In this document: one piece after another, positions 8,763-17,956 of the stretch
Position numbering within the stretch: position 1 is the first letter of the stretch
Layout of the letters: the number at the start of each line of letters is the position of its first letter
From: Cerasicoccus frondis
GTDB taxonomy: Bacteria; Verrucomicrobiota; Verrucomicrobiia; Opitutales; Cerasicoccaceae
NCBI GenBank assembly: GCA_031296915.1
Contig: JAVDPC010000030.1
Location: forward strand, 16,547 to 80,546
Direction of reading: 5' to 3'
DNA: 64,000 nucleotides
Notes under the pieces: generated by a model
Databases searched by the model: none
The model's input: the letters and a program-made list of their open reading frames with translations, nothing else
Told to the model about the DNA's origin: nothing
Position numbers and translations under genes: made by a program

Positions 8763-10136
8763 ATGCCGCGTTCCGAACAACCGTCGCTTTTCCAATCCTC
8801 GTCTCCGCAAACGGATTCGAGCGAGTCGGCTGCGCCAACACAGGGTAAGGCGCACCAGCCGTTAGCCGTGCGCATGCGACCGCGCAATTTAAGCGAGGTG
8901 ATTGGCCAAGAGCATTTGTTGGGCGAGGGCTGTTTGCTGCCTCGTCTGATCAAGGCGGATTCATTTGGCAGTCTTTTGTTTTATGGCCCTCCCGGTTGCG
9001 GTAAGACGACCATGGCGGAAGTCATCGCAGAGGAGACGGGCAGTCGCTGTGTTCGCTTAAATGCCGTGCTCTCTAATGTGGCGGAGCTGCGGGATGTGTT
9101 GCGCATGGCGCGCTACCATCCAGATCAACGGACCATCTTATTCATCGACGAAATTCACCGTTTCAACAAGGCGCAGCAGGATCTGCTGTTGCCGGATGTA
9201 GAGGCGGGCAATGTGCGACTGATCGGCGCAACAACGCACAATCCGGGCTTTTACATCATCCCGCCGCTTTTGTCGCGGAGCCATTTGTTTCGCTTGGAGC
9301 CTTTGCCGGAAGACGCCGTGGTGGCGGTGCTGTTGCGGGCATTGGGCGATGCCGAGCGTGGCTTGGGCAAGACGCATTGCGCCGCAGATGAATCTGTTTT
9401 GCGCGGTTTGGCGCGTTTGTGCGATGGGGATACCCGCCGGGCGCTCAACGCGCTGGAAACGCTGGTGCTGAGTCGGCCGATGGGCAGCGAGATCACAACG
9501 GACGACTTGTCCGTCTTCGCCCGTGAGCGCCAGATTCGCTACGACAACAACGAGGACGAGCATTACGACACCATTTCCGCCTACATCAAGAGCATGCGTG
9601 GGGGGGACCCCGATGCGGCGCTTTATTGGCTGGCCAAGATGCTGGCCGGCGGCGAAGACCCGCGATTCATTGCGCGACGTTTGGTGATTTTGGCCAGTGA
9701 AGACATCGGCATGGCGGATTCCCGGGCGTTGCCCTTGGCCGTAGCGACATTCCAGGCGTGCGAGTTTATCGGCATGCCGGAGTGTGAGCTGAATCTGGCC
9801 CATGCGACCGTTTTTATGGCCTGTGCGCCGAAGAGCAACTCGACGACCATGGCCATTAGCGCGGCTAAGCAATCCATCCAGCAAGGGCCGTTGCAGTCGG
9901 TGCCCATGTGGCTGCGTGATGCGCATACCAAGCTAAATAAAAAGCTCGGGCAGGGGGAGGGCTACCTCTACAGTCACGACTTCCCAGAGGCGGTGTCCGG
10001 GCAGGAATACATGATCGAGCCACAGACATTCTACACGCCCAAGCAGGCTGGAGCCGAGGCGGCGATTGGAGAACGACTGGCGAAATGGCGCTCCCTGAAG
10101 ACCCAAATTCAGCGCGATTCTGGCGCTCGGGCGTAG
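8763..10136 (+). CDS. rarA: replication-associated recombination protein A (AAA+ ATPase)
   Basis: 457-aa AAA+ ATPase of the RarA/MgsA/WHIP family, which acts at stalled replication forks. Walker A GPPGCGKTT is at 75-83 and Walker B ILFIDEIHRF at 125-134; the C-terminal tetramerisation part has ASEDIGMADSRALPLA and the late YLYSHDFPEAVSGQEY signature. The N-terminus has a Gln/Ser-rich tail before MRPRNLSEVIGQEHLLGEG. ATG 8763 is preferred over a TTG 39 bp upstream. It lies 53 bp after the histidine kinase gene, with no functional link evident. Confidence 0.93.
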   Translation: MPRSEQPSLFQSSSPQTDSSESAAPTQGKAHQPLAVRMRPRNLSEVIGQEHLLGEGCLLPRLIKADSFGSLLFYGPPGCGKTTMAEVIAEETGSRCVRLNAVLSNVAELRDVLRMARYHPDQRTILFIDEIHRFNKAQQDLLLPDVEAGNVRLIGATTHNPGFYIIPPLLSRSHLFRLEPLPEDAVVAVLLRALGDAERGLGKTHCAADESVLRGLARLCDGDTRRALNALETLVLSRPMGSEITTDDLSVFARERQIRYDNNEDEHYDTISAYIKSMRGGDPDAALYWLAKMLAGGEDPRFIARRLVILASEDIGMADSRALPLAVATFQACEFIGMPECELNLAHATVFMACAPKSNSTTMAISAAKQSIQQGPLQSVPMWLRDAHTKLNKKLGQGEGYLYSHDFPEAVSGQEYMIEPQTFYTPKQAGAEAAIGERLAKWRSLKTQIQRDSGARA

Positions 10137-10215
10137 AGTTACTGGTTCTGGGCTATTGACCCTTGTGGGAACTTGCCGCTTGAGGATTGGTCGGAGTGTT
10201 GATACAGATACGCTT

Positions 10216-10767
10216 ATGAATTTTGCAACCAGCATTCGATTTGTGTTCGCCCTCTTGCTTTGGGGGGCTGGCGCTTCGCTCTTTGGCCAAGTTGTTGAAG
10301 GGCAGAAGCTGGAACCCGAGCTGGGGCTCTACGTCGAAATCAATGAAGAGGAATGGGGCGCTGCGAAGCTGAATCTGCGCATCGTGAATAACAATTTTCA
10401 GGCCTATTTTCTCAATGCGGAAGATCTGTTGGTGAAGCCACAGGTCGATAAGCTCATTGTCCATTATTCGAATTTCGTTAAGAAATCGAACGCCAATATG
10501 ACGATTACCCTGGAGCCCGATGGCATGATGATGACATCCAAGCGAGTCGTTTCCCCGCCTTACCGCTATCAAGTGCGTTTGTTTTTGAAGAAAACCGTCG
10601 AGCCAAATGCGTATTACGAAGAGCCATATGAAGAGAAGGAGTTCATTGGCATGCACATCCTGGATCAGCTTGGCGGCGATATGCTGGAAAAAACTTCGAT
10701 GGAGCCGACGAGTGTAGAGGTTGAGGCGCAGCCGGAAGAAAAGGCTGAGGCCGAGCAAGCTGAATAA
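10216..10767 (+). CDS. exported protein of unknown function
   Basis: 183 aa. A signal peptide is clear (MNFATSIRFVFALLLWGAGA, cleavage near SLFGQ). The mature part is acidic and predicted beta-rich (LYVEINEEEWGAAKLNLRIV), ending in a Glu/Ala-rich tail (EKAEAEQAE). I recognise no domain. Its stop overlaps the ATG of the next gene by one base, implying translational coupling to the holin-like membrane protein. The ATG at 10216 is chosen because it places the signal peptide at the N-terminus; longer versions add a non-signal extension. Confidence 0.75.
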   Translation: MNFATSIRFVFALLLWGAGASLFGQVVEGQKLEPELGLYVEINEEEWGAAKLNLRIVNNNFQAYFLNAEDLLVKPQVDKLIVHYSNFVKKSNANMTITLEPDGMMMTSKRVVSPPYRYQVRLFLKKTVEPNAYYEEPYEEKEFIGMHILDQLGGDMLEKTSMEPTSVEVEAQPEEKAEAEQAE

Positions 10768-11213
10768 TGGCTGAACCCCAAGCACAAAACTGGCTCGCTT
10801 GGCTGCGGTCTTGGGTAATCATTGCTCTGGGAGTATTAATCGCTGCCTGGACCAGTGATGGGATTCGCTTTGACAGCAATGCTGCGCTTATTTTCGGCGT
10901 CTTGCTGATTAGCCTGCTCAATGTTTTTCTGCGGCCGATATTGCTCCTGCTGACATTGCCATTCGTAGTCCTCACGCTGGGGCTGGGCGTTGTGATCATC
11001 AATGGTCTGTTGTTCTGGATCGCAAGCAGCATTGTCCCAGGCTTCGAAGTCACGAGCTTTGGCTCCGCGTTGTGGGGGGCAATCGTTGTGAGCATCACGC
11101 ACTTTTTCGCCAACTCCCTACTCGGGGGGCGCAGGACCGTACGGGTGCAAGTCAATCGCGGCAAGGCGGGTTCCGATAAACCCGACAAGCCGGATGATGT
11201 GATCGATGTTTAG
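10767..11213 (+). CDS. phage-holin-like four-helix membrane protein (YvlD-type)
   Basis: 148-aa integral membrane protein with four hydrophobic segments: WVIIALGVLIAAWTS, AALIFGVLLISLLNVFL, LLLTLPFVVLTLGLGVVII and a last one around LWGAIVVSITHFFAN. The motif NVFLRPILLLLTLPF is characteristic of the YvlD/'phage holin family' membrane proteins found widely in bacteria; despite the name these are not necessarily phage genes. The C-terminus is a short polar tail. It overlaps the preceding gene by 1 bp (stop/start TAATG). Confidence 0.85.
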   Translation: MAEPQAQNWLAWLRSWVIIALGVLIAAWTSDGIRFDSNAALIFGVLLISLLNVFLRPILLLLTLPFVVLTLGLGVVIINGLLFWIASSIVPGFEVTSFGSALWGAIVVSITHFFANSLLGGRRTVRVQVNRGKAGSDKPDKPDDVIDV

Positions 11214-11219
11214 GGCGCG

Positions 11220-12122
11220 TTAATCGCTGTCCTTATGAATCAGATCTTTGGAGGTGAGCAGCTTGACGAATTTCTTCATCGCTGGGGTGAGAACTCGACC
11301 CTTGCGGTGAACGATCGCCAGTGGTCGCGTCACTTTCTTACCGCGTAGTTGCACAGAGGCGAGTAGCCCTTGCTTAACTTCCTGAATGACGGTTGTGGAG
11401 GGGACAAGCGAAACACCAGCGTCGATCTCAACCGCGCGCTTAACGGTCTCGATGTTGTCGAACTCCATGACCGGGTCGATATCAAGCTTGTTGTCGCGGA
11501 AAAGCTGATCAGTGGCTTTGCGAGTGGGGATGTCGGGGTCAAAGCCAATAAACTTGTAGTTTTCCAGCTCCTTCAGATCGACTGATTTTTGCTTTGCAAG
11601 CGGACAGCTCGGTGAGCAGATCGCGACCATTTGGTCTTCTTGAAAGGGAATCGTTTCGAGCTGTCGCAGCTTTTGGGGATAGGCTACTAAACCGAAATCC
11701 ACGGCATTGTGCAGAATGTCTTCGTAAACCAGGTTGGCGCGACGGTATTCCACGCGCACATTGACGTCGGGAAACTCCTGCAGGAATTCCTTCACGTAGG
11801 GGGGGAGCTCGTGCAGACCGATTGAATAAATAGTGGAAATGTGAATGGTGCCGCTGATGACTTTTTTCATCTCTTGCAGCTCACTCATCAGCTTTTCGTA
11901 AAGGTGGAGCAGCTCTTTGGAGGATTCATAGAGCTTGGCGCCTTCGCGGGTGAGATGGAATTGCTTTTGACTGCGGTCAACGATTAGCGCATTAAAGTGC
12001 TTTTCCATGGCGCGTAGCTGCTGGCTGACAGCAGATTGAGTGATGCCATTTAACTTTGCCGCTTTGGAAAAACTCTGGCTTTCAACGAGATCAGAAAAGA
12101 TTTTCAAGTTTTCGATATGCAT
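11220..12122 (-). CDS. LysR-family transcriptional regulator
   Basis: 300 aa. The N-terminal winged helix-turn-helix (MHIENLKIFSDLVESQSFSK, then AAKLNGITQSAVSQQLRAME) is followed by a periplasmic-binding-like effector domain (~90-295). The arrangement is close to the CysL/CysB-like branch, but the effector cannot be inferred. It is divergent from the YggS-family gene; only about 60 bp separate the starts, and this gap holds an ATAT-CACG-ATAT near-palindrome. The ATG at 12122 is preferred over an upstream alternative at 12140 because it gives the normal LysR start. Confidence 0.9.
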   Translation of the reverse strand: MHIENLKIFSDLVESQSFSKAAKLNGITQSAVSQQLRAMEKHFNALIVDRSQKQFHLTREGAKLYESSKELLHLYEKLMSELQEMKKVISGTIHISTIYSIGLHELPPYVKEFLQEFPDVNVRVEYRRANLVYEDILHNAVDFGLVAYPQKLRQLETIPFQEDQMVAICSPSCPLAKQKSVDLKELENYKFIGFDPDIPTRKATDQLFRDNKLDIDPVMEFDNIETVKRAVEIDAGVSLVPSTTVIQEVKQGLLASVQLRGKKVTRPLAIVHRKGRVLTPAMKKFVKLLTSKDLIHKDSD

Positions 12123-12131
12123 AATTAAACC

Positions 12132-12147
12132 TAATATCACGATATCT
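12132..12147. promoter_or_regulatory. possible LysR-type operator
   Basis: Short dyad with ATAT on either side of CACG in the ~60-bp gap between the divergent lysR-type and yggS-type starts. LysR regulators commonly bind T-N11-A dyads in such gaps. On the minus strand TTGCAA, 17 bp, then ATATTA could serve as a weak promoter. Suggestive only. Confidence 0.3.
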
Positions 12148-12181
12148 TATTCGTTTGCAATAGTAAAAATAGCAAAACTTA

Positions 12182-12883
12182 TTGAATTTCGAAGTGATTA
12201 CTTACGAGCAGTTTCTGGCGAACCACCAACGCATTCAAGCGCGTCTGCAGCAGGCATGCGAGGCGGTGGGGCGTGCCCCGTCTGAGGTCCGTATCATGCC
12301 TGTCACGAAGACGCATCCAGTCGACGCAGCCGTGTTTGCCGAGCGGGCAGGCTATGATGTAGTGGGCGAAAATCGGGTGCAGGAAGCGCTGGAAAAGATT
12401 GACGCGGGGCAAACTAGAATCCGCTGGGAGCTCATCGGCCACCTACAATCAAACAAAGCCCGGTTGGCGGCGGAGAAATTTGACCGCATTCAATCTGTGG
12501 ACAGCGCGAAACTGCTGCGCAAGCTGAATGCGGCTGCCGGTGAATTAGGCCGACGTTTACCGATTCTGCTCCAAGTTAACGCGGGGGATGACCCTGCGAA
12601 ATTTGGATTGGATGTGGCGGATACGGCTGGTGTGCTTGAGCTCGCTTTGGACATGAGCCACATACGCGTTGATGGCCTGATGACGATCGCTCCGTTGGCT
12701 GAGGACCCTGCCGTGGCATTCAACTGTTTCCGCCGTCTACGTGATTTGCGTGATCAACTGGCAGCGCAGTTTGACTGCTCGCTGCCGGAGTTATCCATGG
12801 GCATGAGCGGAGATTTGGAGGCGGCCGTTGCTTCAGGAAGCACGATGCTGCGGGTTGGCAGCGCGTTTTTCGGTGCTCGTTGA
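12182..12883 (+). CDS. YggS-family PLP-binding protein (PLP homeostasis)
   Basis: 233-aa single-domain PLP protein of the YggS/PROSC (COG0325) family, which buffers intracellular pyridoxal phosphate. The cofactor lysine is in IMPVTKTHP (Lys43). Other family motifs are GENRVQEA, WELIGHLQSNKA and MGMSGDLEAAV...GSTMLRVGSAFFG. The start is uncertain: no ATG lies before the lysine motif, so TTG 12182 or GTG 12194 must be used, and neither has a good ribosome-binding site. Divergent from the LysR gene. Confidence 0.9.
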   Translation: MNFEVITYEQFLANHQRIQARLQQACEAVGRAPSEVRIMPVTKTHPVDAAVFAERAGYDVVGENRVQEALEKIDAGQTRIRWELIGHLQSNKARLAAEKFDRIQSVDSAKLLRKLNAAAGELGRRLPILLQVNAGDDPAKFGLDVADTAGVLELALDMSHIRVDGLMTIAPLAEDPAVAFNCFRRLRDLRDQLAAQFDCSLPELSMGMSGDLEAAVASGSTMLRVGSAFFGAR

Positions 12884-13088
12884 CAGGGGGCGCCAGATGT
12901 CGGCCAATGCGGTGTCCAACAAGTTTTCAGCGGCGCCCCGTAAGGCGAGAACTGCAGAGTCTCGGATTGAGCTGAGTTCAGGCGCAGCGCTGTGCGGATT
13001 ATGGACCTTGGTCGATCGCTGTATAGATGTTTCCATGTATGACAATGGTAATCATCGGATTGAACGATCAAATTTTAAGCAAAAATTG

Positions 13089-13307
13089 CTAGTGGACTTT
13101 GGGAAAGCCGAGTTGCTTGCGCAGTTCGCGAACAATCCGCTCCAGTTCATTTGTTCCAGCCTGTATTTGGTGCAGGCTTTTTTCCATTTGATCACCTTCA
13201 GGAGCACGCTTGATGATTTCGCAGTGTCCCCGGATCAGGAAAATCTGTCCGTTCATGTCGTGGACTAACGTGCGCATGGATTGCTCCTCAGCTTCTGAGA
13301 GGTTCAT
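13089..13307 (-). CDS. stand-alone histidine phosphoacceptor (DHp-like) helix protein
   Basis: 72 aa. The sequence TLVHDMNGQIFLIRGHCEII resembles the H-box helix of histidine kinases (H-D-x-N with the following hydrophobic pattern), and the rest is a second amphipathic helix (SLHQIQAGTNELERIVRELR). No ATPase domain follows. It could be a phosphotransfer helix hairpin in the manner of Spo0B, or a kinase remnant. It lies 35 bp downstream of the pyrophosphatase gene on the same strand and may be co-transcribed with it. No transmembrane segment. Identity is inferred from the motif alone. Confidence 0.6.
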   Translation of the reverse strand: MNLSEAEEQSMRTLVHDMNGQIFLIRGHCEIIKRAPEGDQMEKSLHQIQAGTNELERIVRELRKQLGFPKVH

Positions 13308-13342
13308 AGGCTCACAATGGGGTTAAAACTGGGCAGTGCAAC

Positions 13343-15016
13343 CTAAACTGCCTCGACTCCCATGCTGTCGAGCAGATTGCTCAGGTAGGGGATGAGCTGC
13401 TTTTTGCGGGATACGATGCTAGGCATATCGAAAATATTGCGATGCGTGTCCACGTGGGAAAATGAAATGTTGCTGATAATTTCGCTTTCTCCGGCCGTAA
13501 CGAGCAGTGAGTTTTGCTGGTTAATGTCCGTCACCAGCAAGCAGGAGAAGTCCAGCCCGTTATTGGTCAGGTAGGCGTCCAGCGCCTGTTGGATGGCATC
13601 GTGGTGCTTCCAGAAGTTTTCATAGCCAAGCTCTTCGATTTGGGAAACGGAATACTTGATGCCGCCCTGGTCGTATTGCTTGCAGTCAGTTTCGATGACG
13701 CGATCAGGCGTCGAAGTGAGAATGATGGAACCGGAATTGAAGACCAGATCGCACATTTCCTCCACGGTGACCCCGGAAATCTCGGATAGCCAGGGGAGCA
13801 ACTCGGCGTCCTTGGGCGTGGAGGTCGGGCTTTGCAAATTCAGAGTATCGGACACGAGGCCCGCCAGCATTATGCCCGCAATGGCCGGGGAGGGCGTGAT
13901 GTTGGCCGCCTGGAAGAGGCTTGCGATGATGCTGCTGGTTGACCCGATGATTTCGTTACGGAAGTAAATTGGCTGCGCAGTTGCGGGATTCGCCAGCCGG
14001 TGGTGGTCGATGATTTCAACGATGTTGACTTCGCCCGCGCCATTGACTGCCTGGCCCAGCTCATTGTGATCGACCAGCACCAGGCGAGTGGGGACTGGCT
14101 TCAGCAAGTCGGTTTTGGAGAATAGGCCAATGAGATGCTTTTTCTCGTCAACCACGCAGAAAATTGGGGCGCTCAAATTGGCGATTTTCCGCTTAACGGA
14201 GCTGACTTTTTCATCTGCGCCAAAGGTGGGCACTTCGGTGTCGATCATCGGAGCCAGAAGCGTCGCAGTGCGGATAATCCAGGATGTGGTGGCGGAATCA
14301 GCCTCGCTGACAATGAGGGATACGCCGCGGTCACGGGCGAATTCGACCACCTCCTTATCGACGTCCAAGCCTCCGGTGATCACCACCAGGCGGGCGCCGC
14401 CCTGGATTGCTTTCTGTTGAATGTCGTAGCGGTCGCCCACGACCACCACGCTTTCCTTGAAGGTGACGCCCTCGCTTTCGGTAAATGCCCCAAAAGAGCG
14501 GATGTCCATTGCGCCGATGCGGACGTAGAGGTCCTGCGTCAACTCCGGGTCGACCACGTTGAGCACTTCTGCCTTCAGCGAGCGAATGATGTGCCCGATG
14601 GAGGTATGCACGTGGCGCATCTTGCGCGGCTCTTTGGGCTTGGGAATGAAGAATTCGCCCAAAGAAAAAATGGATACCTGGCCAGCGAGCACGCCCTTTT
14701 CATTCACGACCGGCAGTGAGCGAATGTCATGTTCATCAATGATTTCCAGTGCTTCGGCGCAGGTGGCTTTGTCGCCAATGCGATGCATGTCGCGCCGCAT
14801 GATGTCGTGCACGCGTGGGGTTACATCGCCGAGAAAGAGGGGGAGGGGTTGGTCAAAGCGCTTGAGAATTGCGTCAATGCGGGCATTGGAGTTGCCACAG
14901 CGCGCAGCGGTGTAGCCCTTTTCGCCGATGGCCTGTTTGTAGGCAGCGTAAGCAATCGCGGAACAGATGGCGTCAGCGTCCGGATTTTTATGACCAATAA
15001 TATACGTGGGTGTCAT
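13343..15016 (-). CDS. ppaC: manganese-dependent inorganic pyrophosphatase with CBS-DRTGG regulatory insert
   Basis: 557-aa family II (DHH) pyrophosphatase hydrolysing PPi to phosphate. Metal ligands appear in GHKNPDADAI (H9, D13, D15), LVDHNELG (D316, H317) and IIDHHRLAN (337-339). The C-terminal DHHA2 domain ends with the substrate-binding SRKKQ. Between the first motif and VDHNE lie a CBS motif, a DRTGG-like domain (~140-250) and a second CBS motif (~260-308), the layout of nucleotide-regulated enzymes in which AMP/ADP inhibit and ATP or diadenosine polyphosphates activate. About twice the length of unregulated forms. Possibly operonic with the DHp-like gene downstream. Confidence 0.94.
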   Translation of the reverse strand: MTPTYIIGHKNPDADAICSAIAYAAYKQAIGEKGYTAARCGNSNARIDAILKRFDQPLPLFLGDVTPRVHDIMRRDMHRIGDKATCAEALEIIDEHDIRSLPVVNEKGVLAGQVSIFSLGEFFIPKPKEPRKMRHVHTSIGHIIRSLKAEVLNVVDPELTQDLYVRIGAMDIRSFGAFTESEGVTFKESVVVVGDRYDIQQKAIQGGARLVVITGGLDVDKEVVEFARDRGVSLIVSEADSATTSWIIRTATLLAPMIDTEVPTFGADEKVSSVKRKIANLSAPIFCVVDEKKHLIGLFSKTDLLKPVPTRLVLVDHNELGQAVNGAGEVNIVEIIDHHRLANPATAQPIYFRNEIIGSTSSIIASLFQAANITPSPAIAGIMLAGLVSDTLNLQSPTSTPKDAELLPWLSEISGVTVEEMCDLVFNSGSIILTSTPDRVIETDCKQYDQGGIKYSVSQIEELGYENFWKHHDAIQQALDAYLTNNGLDFSCLLVTDINQQNSLLVTAGESEIISNISFSHVDTHRNIFDMPSIVSRKKQLIPYLSNLLDSMGVEAV

Positions 15017-15146
15017 GGGTGGTGAACAAATCTAAGTACCCTAGCAAGATACTATCCCAATTGCGAAATGCGAGAACTAAAGCCCGATTTGGGAGTAAGT
15101 GGAAGAAATCTTCCGGTATCTTTCAAACGCGTCAGGCTATAAGCAA

Positions 15147-15176
15147 CAAAAAAGGCCGGATCGAAATCCGGCCTTT
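15147..15176 (-). terminator. rho-independent terminator of the pseudopilin gene
   Basis: Perfect 11-bp stem (AAAGGCCGGAT / ATCCGGCCTTT) with a 4-nt loop, about 20 bp past the pseudopilin stop. Read leftward, the stem is followed by a T-run. Strong intrinsic terminator. Confidence 0.88.
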
Positions 15177-15196
15177 CGAAATGATATGGAGCGCGA

Positions 15197-15904
15197 TTAG
15201 TCGCTGCTATCTTCGACGTAAGTTGCGCCTTCATTGACGGCAGCAGCGATGTTGTCAGCAGAGGAGCTCTTTCCGTATTCCAGAAGTGGATCAAGAGTGA
15301 AGTCCTGGTACCAAGCTACGTGGCCGTCGAGGAAGACGACGTGGCCGCCGTCACCAGCCCAAGGAGAGTCTTCGTCGTTCCACTCGGTAGATGTGCCGGT
15401 GGTGCCGAGGCCGCGAGTGGCGGCTAGTGGCGTGGTGCTGGTAGGCGCATTCTTGGAAAGGCCGGTGATGACACCCCAGCTGATTGGGCCGCCGACATCT
15501 GCCTTCTTGAGCACGGTGTCATTTTCGGTGTCATCGAGAACGGTCTGGGGAATGTCTGCGTTGGCAAGAGCGTCGTCACTTTCGATGTACCAGATGGAGC
15601 CATCATTCAAGCCGCCGTATTTCGCGAGGATCCATGCATAATCGCTAACGGTGGAGGCGCCGAGATTTTCCTTGGTGTCGTCAGCCTTGATGTTACGGGT
15701 CTTGCCGCCGCTGTTAGCATAGGTGTTGTAGGCCAAGCCGATCTGGCGACCATTACTGGACGCAGCGGACTTTTTGGCGGATTCTTGAACCTTACCGACG
15801 GCAGGGATCAGAATCGCGGCCAAAATGCCGATGATCGCGATGACCGTCAACAGTTCGACGAGGGTGAAGCCTTTTCGGCTGATTGCTTTACGAGATAGTG
15901 TCAT
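15197..15904 (-). CDS. prepilin-type (type II secretion-like) secreted protein
   Basis: 235 aa with a short basic leader and a classic prepilin cleavage/methylation segment: cleavage at RKG|FTLVELLTVIAII, the essential Glu5 of the mature protein, then a hydrophobic helix. The globular part contains the H-X9-DG element GGHVVFLDGHVAWY typical of the large prepilin-like families of Verrucomicrobia and Planctomycetes. Likely a pseudopilin or surface-exported protein processed by a prepilin peptidase (not in this window). Monocistronic, with its own terminator downstream. Confidence 0.9.
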   Translation of the reverse strand: MTLSRKAISRKGFTLVELLTVIAIIGILAAILIPAVGKVQESAKKSAASSNGRQIGLAYNTYANSGGKTRNIKADDTKENLGASTVSDYAWILAKYGGLNDGSIWYIESDDALANADIPQTVLDDTENDTVLKKADVGGPISWGVITGLSKNAPTSTTPLAATRGLGTTGTSTEWNDEDSPWAGDGGHVVFLDGHVAWYQDFTLDPLLEYGKSSSADNIAAAVNEGATYVEDSSD

Positions 15905-16064
15905 TTTCCGGGAATCGGGTTATGGGATTAGCACGCTGGCTTGAGGCCAACGATTGATGATTATTATCTTCAGGTTATTTTATGAATATCACTTCCTTGC
16001 GGCTGAAAAGCATATTTTCGCGCGACAAGACGATTATTTCAAGGGTTCAAGAGATTTTTCCTGC

Positions 16065-17336
16065 TTAGTAAGGCAGAGGAAACTGTTGTGACAATTCTAG
16101 GGCGATTGCTTTAGCCTGTGCAATCTTTTCTTCACTTTCCGGATCACTCAGTACCAAGTCAATGGCTTCAACGATCTTCACCATCTCGGCTTCCTTCATG
16201 CCACGGGAGGTAACTGCGGGGGCGCCGAGACGTAAACCACTGGTTTGGAACGGGCTACGCGTTTCGCCGGGGACGGTGTTGCGGTTGGTGGTGATGTTGG
16301 CCTTATCCAAAGCAATCTGGGCGACCTTACCGGTCAGATCCGGATGGCTGGGGCGAAGATCAACGAGCACTAAGTGATTATCGGTTCCATCACTGGAAAG
16401 TTTATAGCCTTTATCCATCAAAGCTTTAGCCATGGCGGCGGTGTTGGCTTTGACCTGCTTGGCGTATTCTTTGAAGGCCGACTTGGCGGCTTCCTGGAAG
16501 CAAACGGCCTTGGCCGCGATGATGTGCATCAGCGGGCCGCCTTGACCGCCGGGGAACACGGCGCTGTCGATCTTCTTGGCAAACTCTTCGTTGCACATGA
16601 TCAGGCCGCCGCGAGGGCCGCGCAGCGTCTTGTGCGTGGTGGTGGTGACGAAGTCTGCGATGCCGACGGGGGAGGGGTGCTCACCTGCGGCGACGAGGCC
16701 GGCGATGTGGGCGATGTCGGCCAGCAGAAGGGCGCCAACGCTCTTGGCGATCTCACCCATGCGGGCAAAGTCGATGACGCGCGGGTAGGCGGAGGCGCCT
16801 ACGGTGATCATCTTGGGCTTTTCCTTCTCGGCCTGGGCGGCGAGGCCATCGTAGTCGATGCGGCCGTCTTCCGGGCTCACGTAATAGTGGACGACTTCGT
16901 AAAGTTTACCCGAGAAATTGGCCGGATTGCCGTGGGTCAAGTGGCCGCCGTCGGACAGGTTCATCGTCAAAATCTTGTCGCCGGGCTGGAGCGTGGCGGC
17001 GTAGACGGCGAAATTGGCCTGGCTGCCGGAGTGCGGCTGCACGTTGGCGTGGTCGGCGCCAAAGAGGGCCTTGGCGCGGTCGATGGCGATTTGTTCGACG
17101 ATGTCGACGTATTCGCAACCGCCGTAGTAGCGTTTGCCCGGGTAGCCCTCGGCATACTTGTTGGTCAGCACACTGCCAGCGGCCTCAATGACGGCGGGCA
17201 GGGTGAAGTTTTCCGAGGCGATCAGCTCGATGTGGCTTTGCTGACGGGCGCGTTCTTGCTCCATGGCAGCGAAGATATCGGGATCAAGCTGCGCGAGCGG
17301 GGTGGCGTCTAAGGCGGAAGTTGCTTCGGTCATCAT
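16065..17336 (-). CDS. glyA: serine hydroxymethyltransferase
   Basis: 423-aa PLP enzyme interconverting serine and glycine while loading tetrahydrofolate. The PLP lysine is K236 in [15 protein letters not shown]; other family motifs are [23 protein letters not shown] and [11 protein letters not shown]. Start: two adjacent ATGs (17336/17333); the open frame runs further upstream only through low-complexity repeat DNA ([11 protein letters not shown]-like), which is not protein-like here. In several Firmicutes glyA follows a low-molecular-weight phosphatase and rpiB; those genes lie ~4 kb upstream on the same strand, separated by other genes. Confidence 0.96.
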   Translation of the reverse strand: MMTEATSALDATPLAQLDPDIFAAMEQERARQQSHIELIASENFTLPAVIEAAGSVLTNKYAEGYPGKRYYGGCEYVDIVEQIAIDRAKALFGADHANVQPHSGSQANFAVYAATLQPGDKILTMNLSDGGHLTHGNPANFSGKLYEVVHYYVSPEDGRIDYDGLAAQAEKEKPKMITVGASAYPRVIDFARMGEIAKSVGALLLADIAHIAGLVAAGEHPSPVGIADFVTTTTHKTLRGPRGGLIMCNEEFAKKIDSAVFPGGQGGPLMHIIAAKAVCFQEAAKSAFKEYAKQVKANTAAMAKALMDKGYKLSSDGTDNHLVLVDLRPSHPDLTGKVAQIALDKANITTNRNTVPGETRSPFQTSGLRLGAPAVTSRGMKEAEMVKIVEAIDLVLSDPESEEKIAQAKAIALELSQQFPLPY

Positions 17337-17393
17337 AGTAAAAGGTGAATACGTTGAGGGATTTTGCGCGGATCGCAAAGAAAAATACGGTTC

Positions 17394-17485
17394 GAAGGTT
17401 TGAAAGTTCGGAATGTGGGTACGGTGGGTAAGGTTGGTAGTGTGGGTAAGGTGAGGAATGTGGGTAAGGTGGGTGAGGTTGTAGT
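17394..17485. repeat. GT-rich imperfect tandem repeat
   Basis: Begins with GTTCGAAGGTTTGAAAGTTC and continues with about four variants of GTGGGTAAGGT. The left end shares the GTTCGAA/GAAAGTT words found at 17,868 and 55,237. Read leftward it gives Thr-His-Leu repeats that explain an artificial N-terminal extension of glyA. Confidence 0.6.
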
Positions 17486-17867
17486 GGATTCGATGTTTGA
17501 GCCCCCGGGGGGGGGGGCAAATCGGGCTTGGGGGGAATATTGTGGCGCAGCAAGGCATCCCGCAGTCCAAGGGGGAGATTGCGGAAGGCGGGCGACCCGT
17601 TGTGTCGGTCGCACAAACGTCGATGCGGGCGATCTGTAAACTGGCATAATTTCACGCGGACCTTGCCAGAAGATGCCTCGCATCTACTGGATTAAAACCT
17701 GGGGGCGTCAACGGGCTAGCTGCTGTCACCAGGCAGGCGTTGAATGGGCCCCATCGTAACGGTTCAAGGCGCGCGCGAAAACGAATGCAGTCGCACGGCA
17801 TCGACTGGACTAGCCGCAGGCTATGTCGGGCTCGGCGGAATGGTGGGAGTGTGGTTCATGGCGGTGA

Positions 17868-17915
17868 GTTGTGGAGTTTGGAAGTTCGAAGGTTCGTAGA
17901 GTTCGAAAGTTGGGC
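17868..17915. repeat. GTTCGAA-type short repeat cluster
   Basis: Three close variants of GAAGTTCGAAGGTT / GAGTTCGAAAGTT in 48 bp. The same words occur near 17,394 and as a spaced inverted repeat at 55,237-55,334, which suggests a dispersed small repeat family. No coding potential. Confidence 0.5.
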
Positions 17916-17956
17916 GTGGTGAGTTCAGAACAGGGTGCGTGATCAGCCTGTCCCGT

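Noticed and set aside
16374-17312. Long frame antisense to glyA
   Set aside because: Gly/Val-rich translation with no domain; glyA is unmistakable on the other strand.
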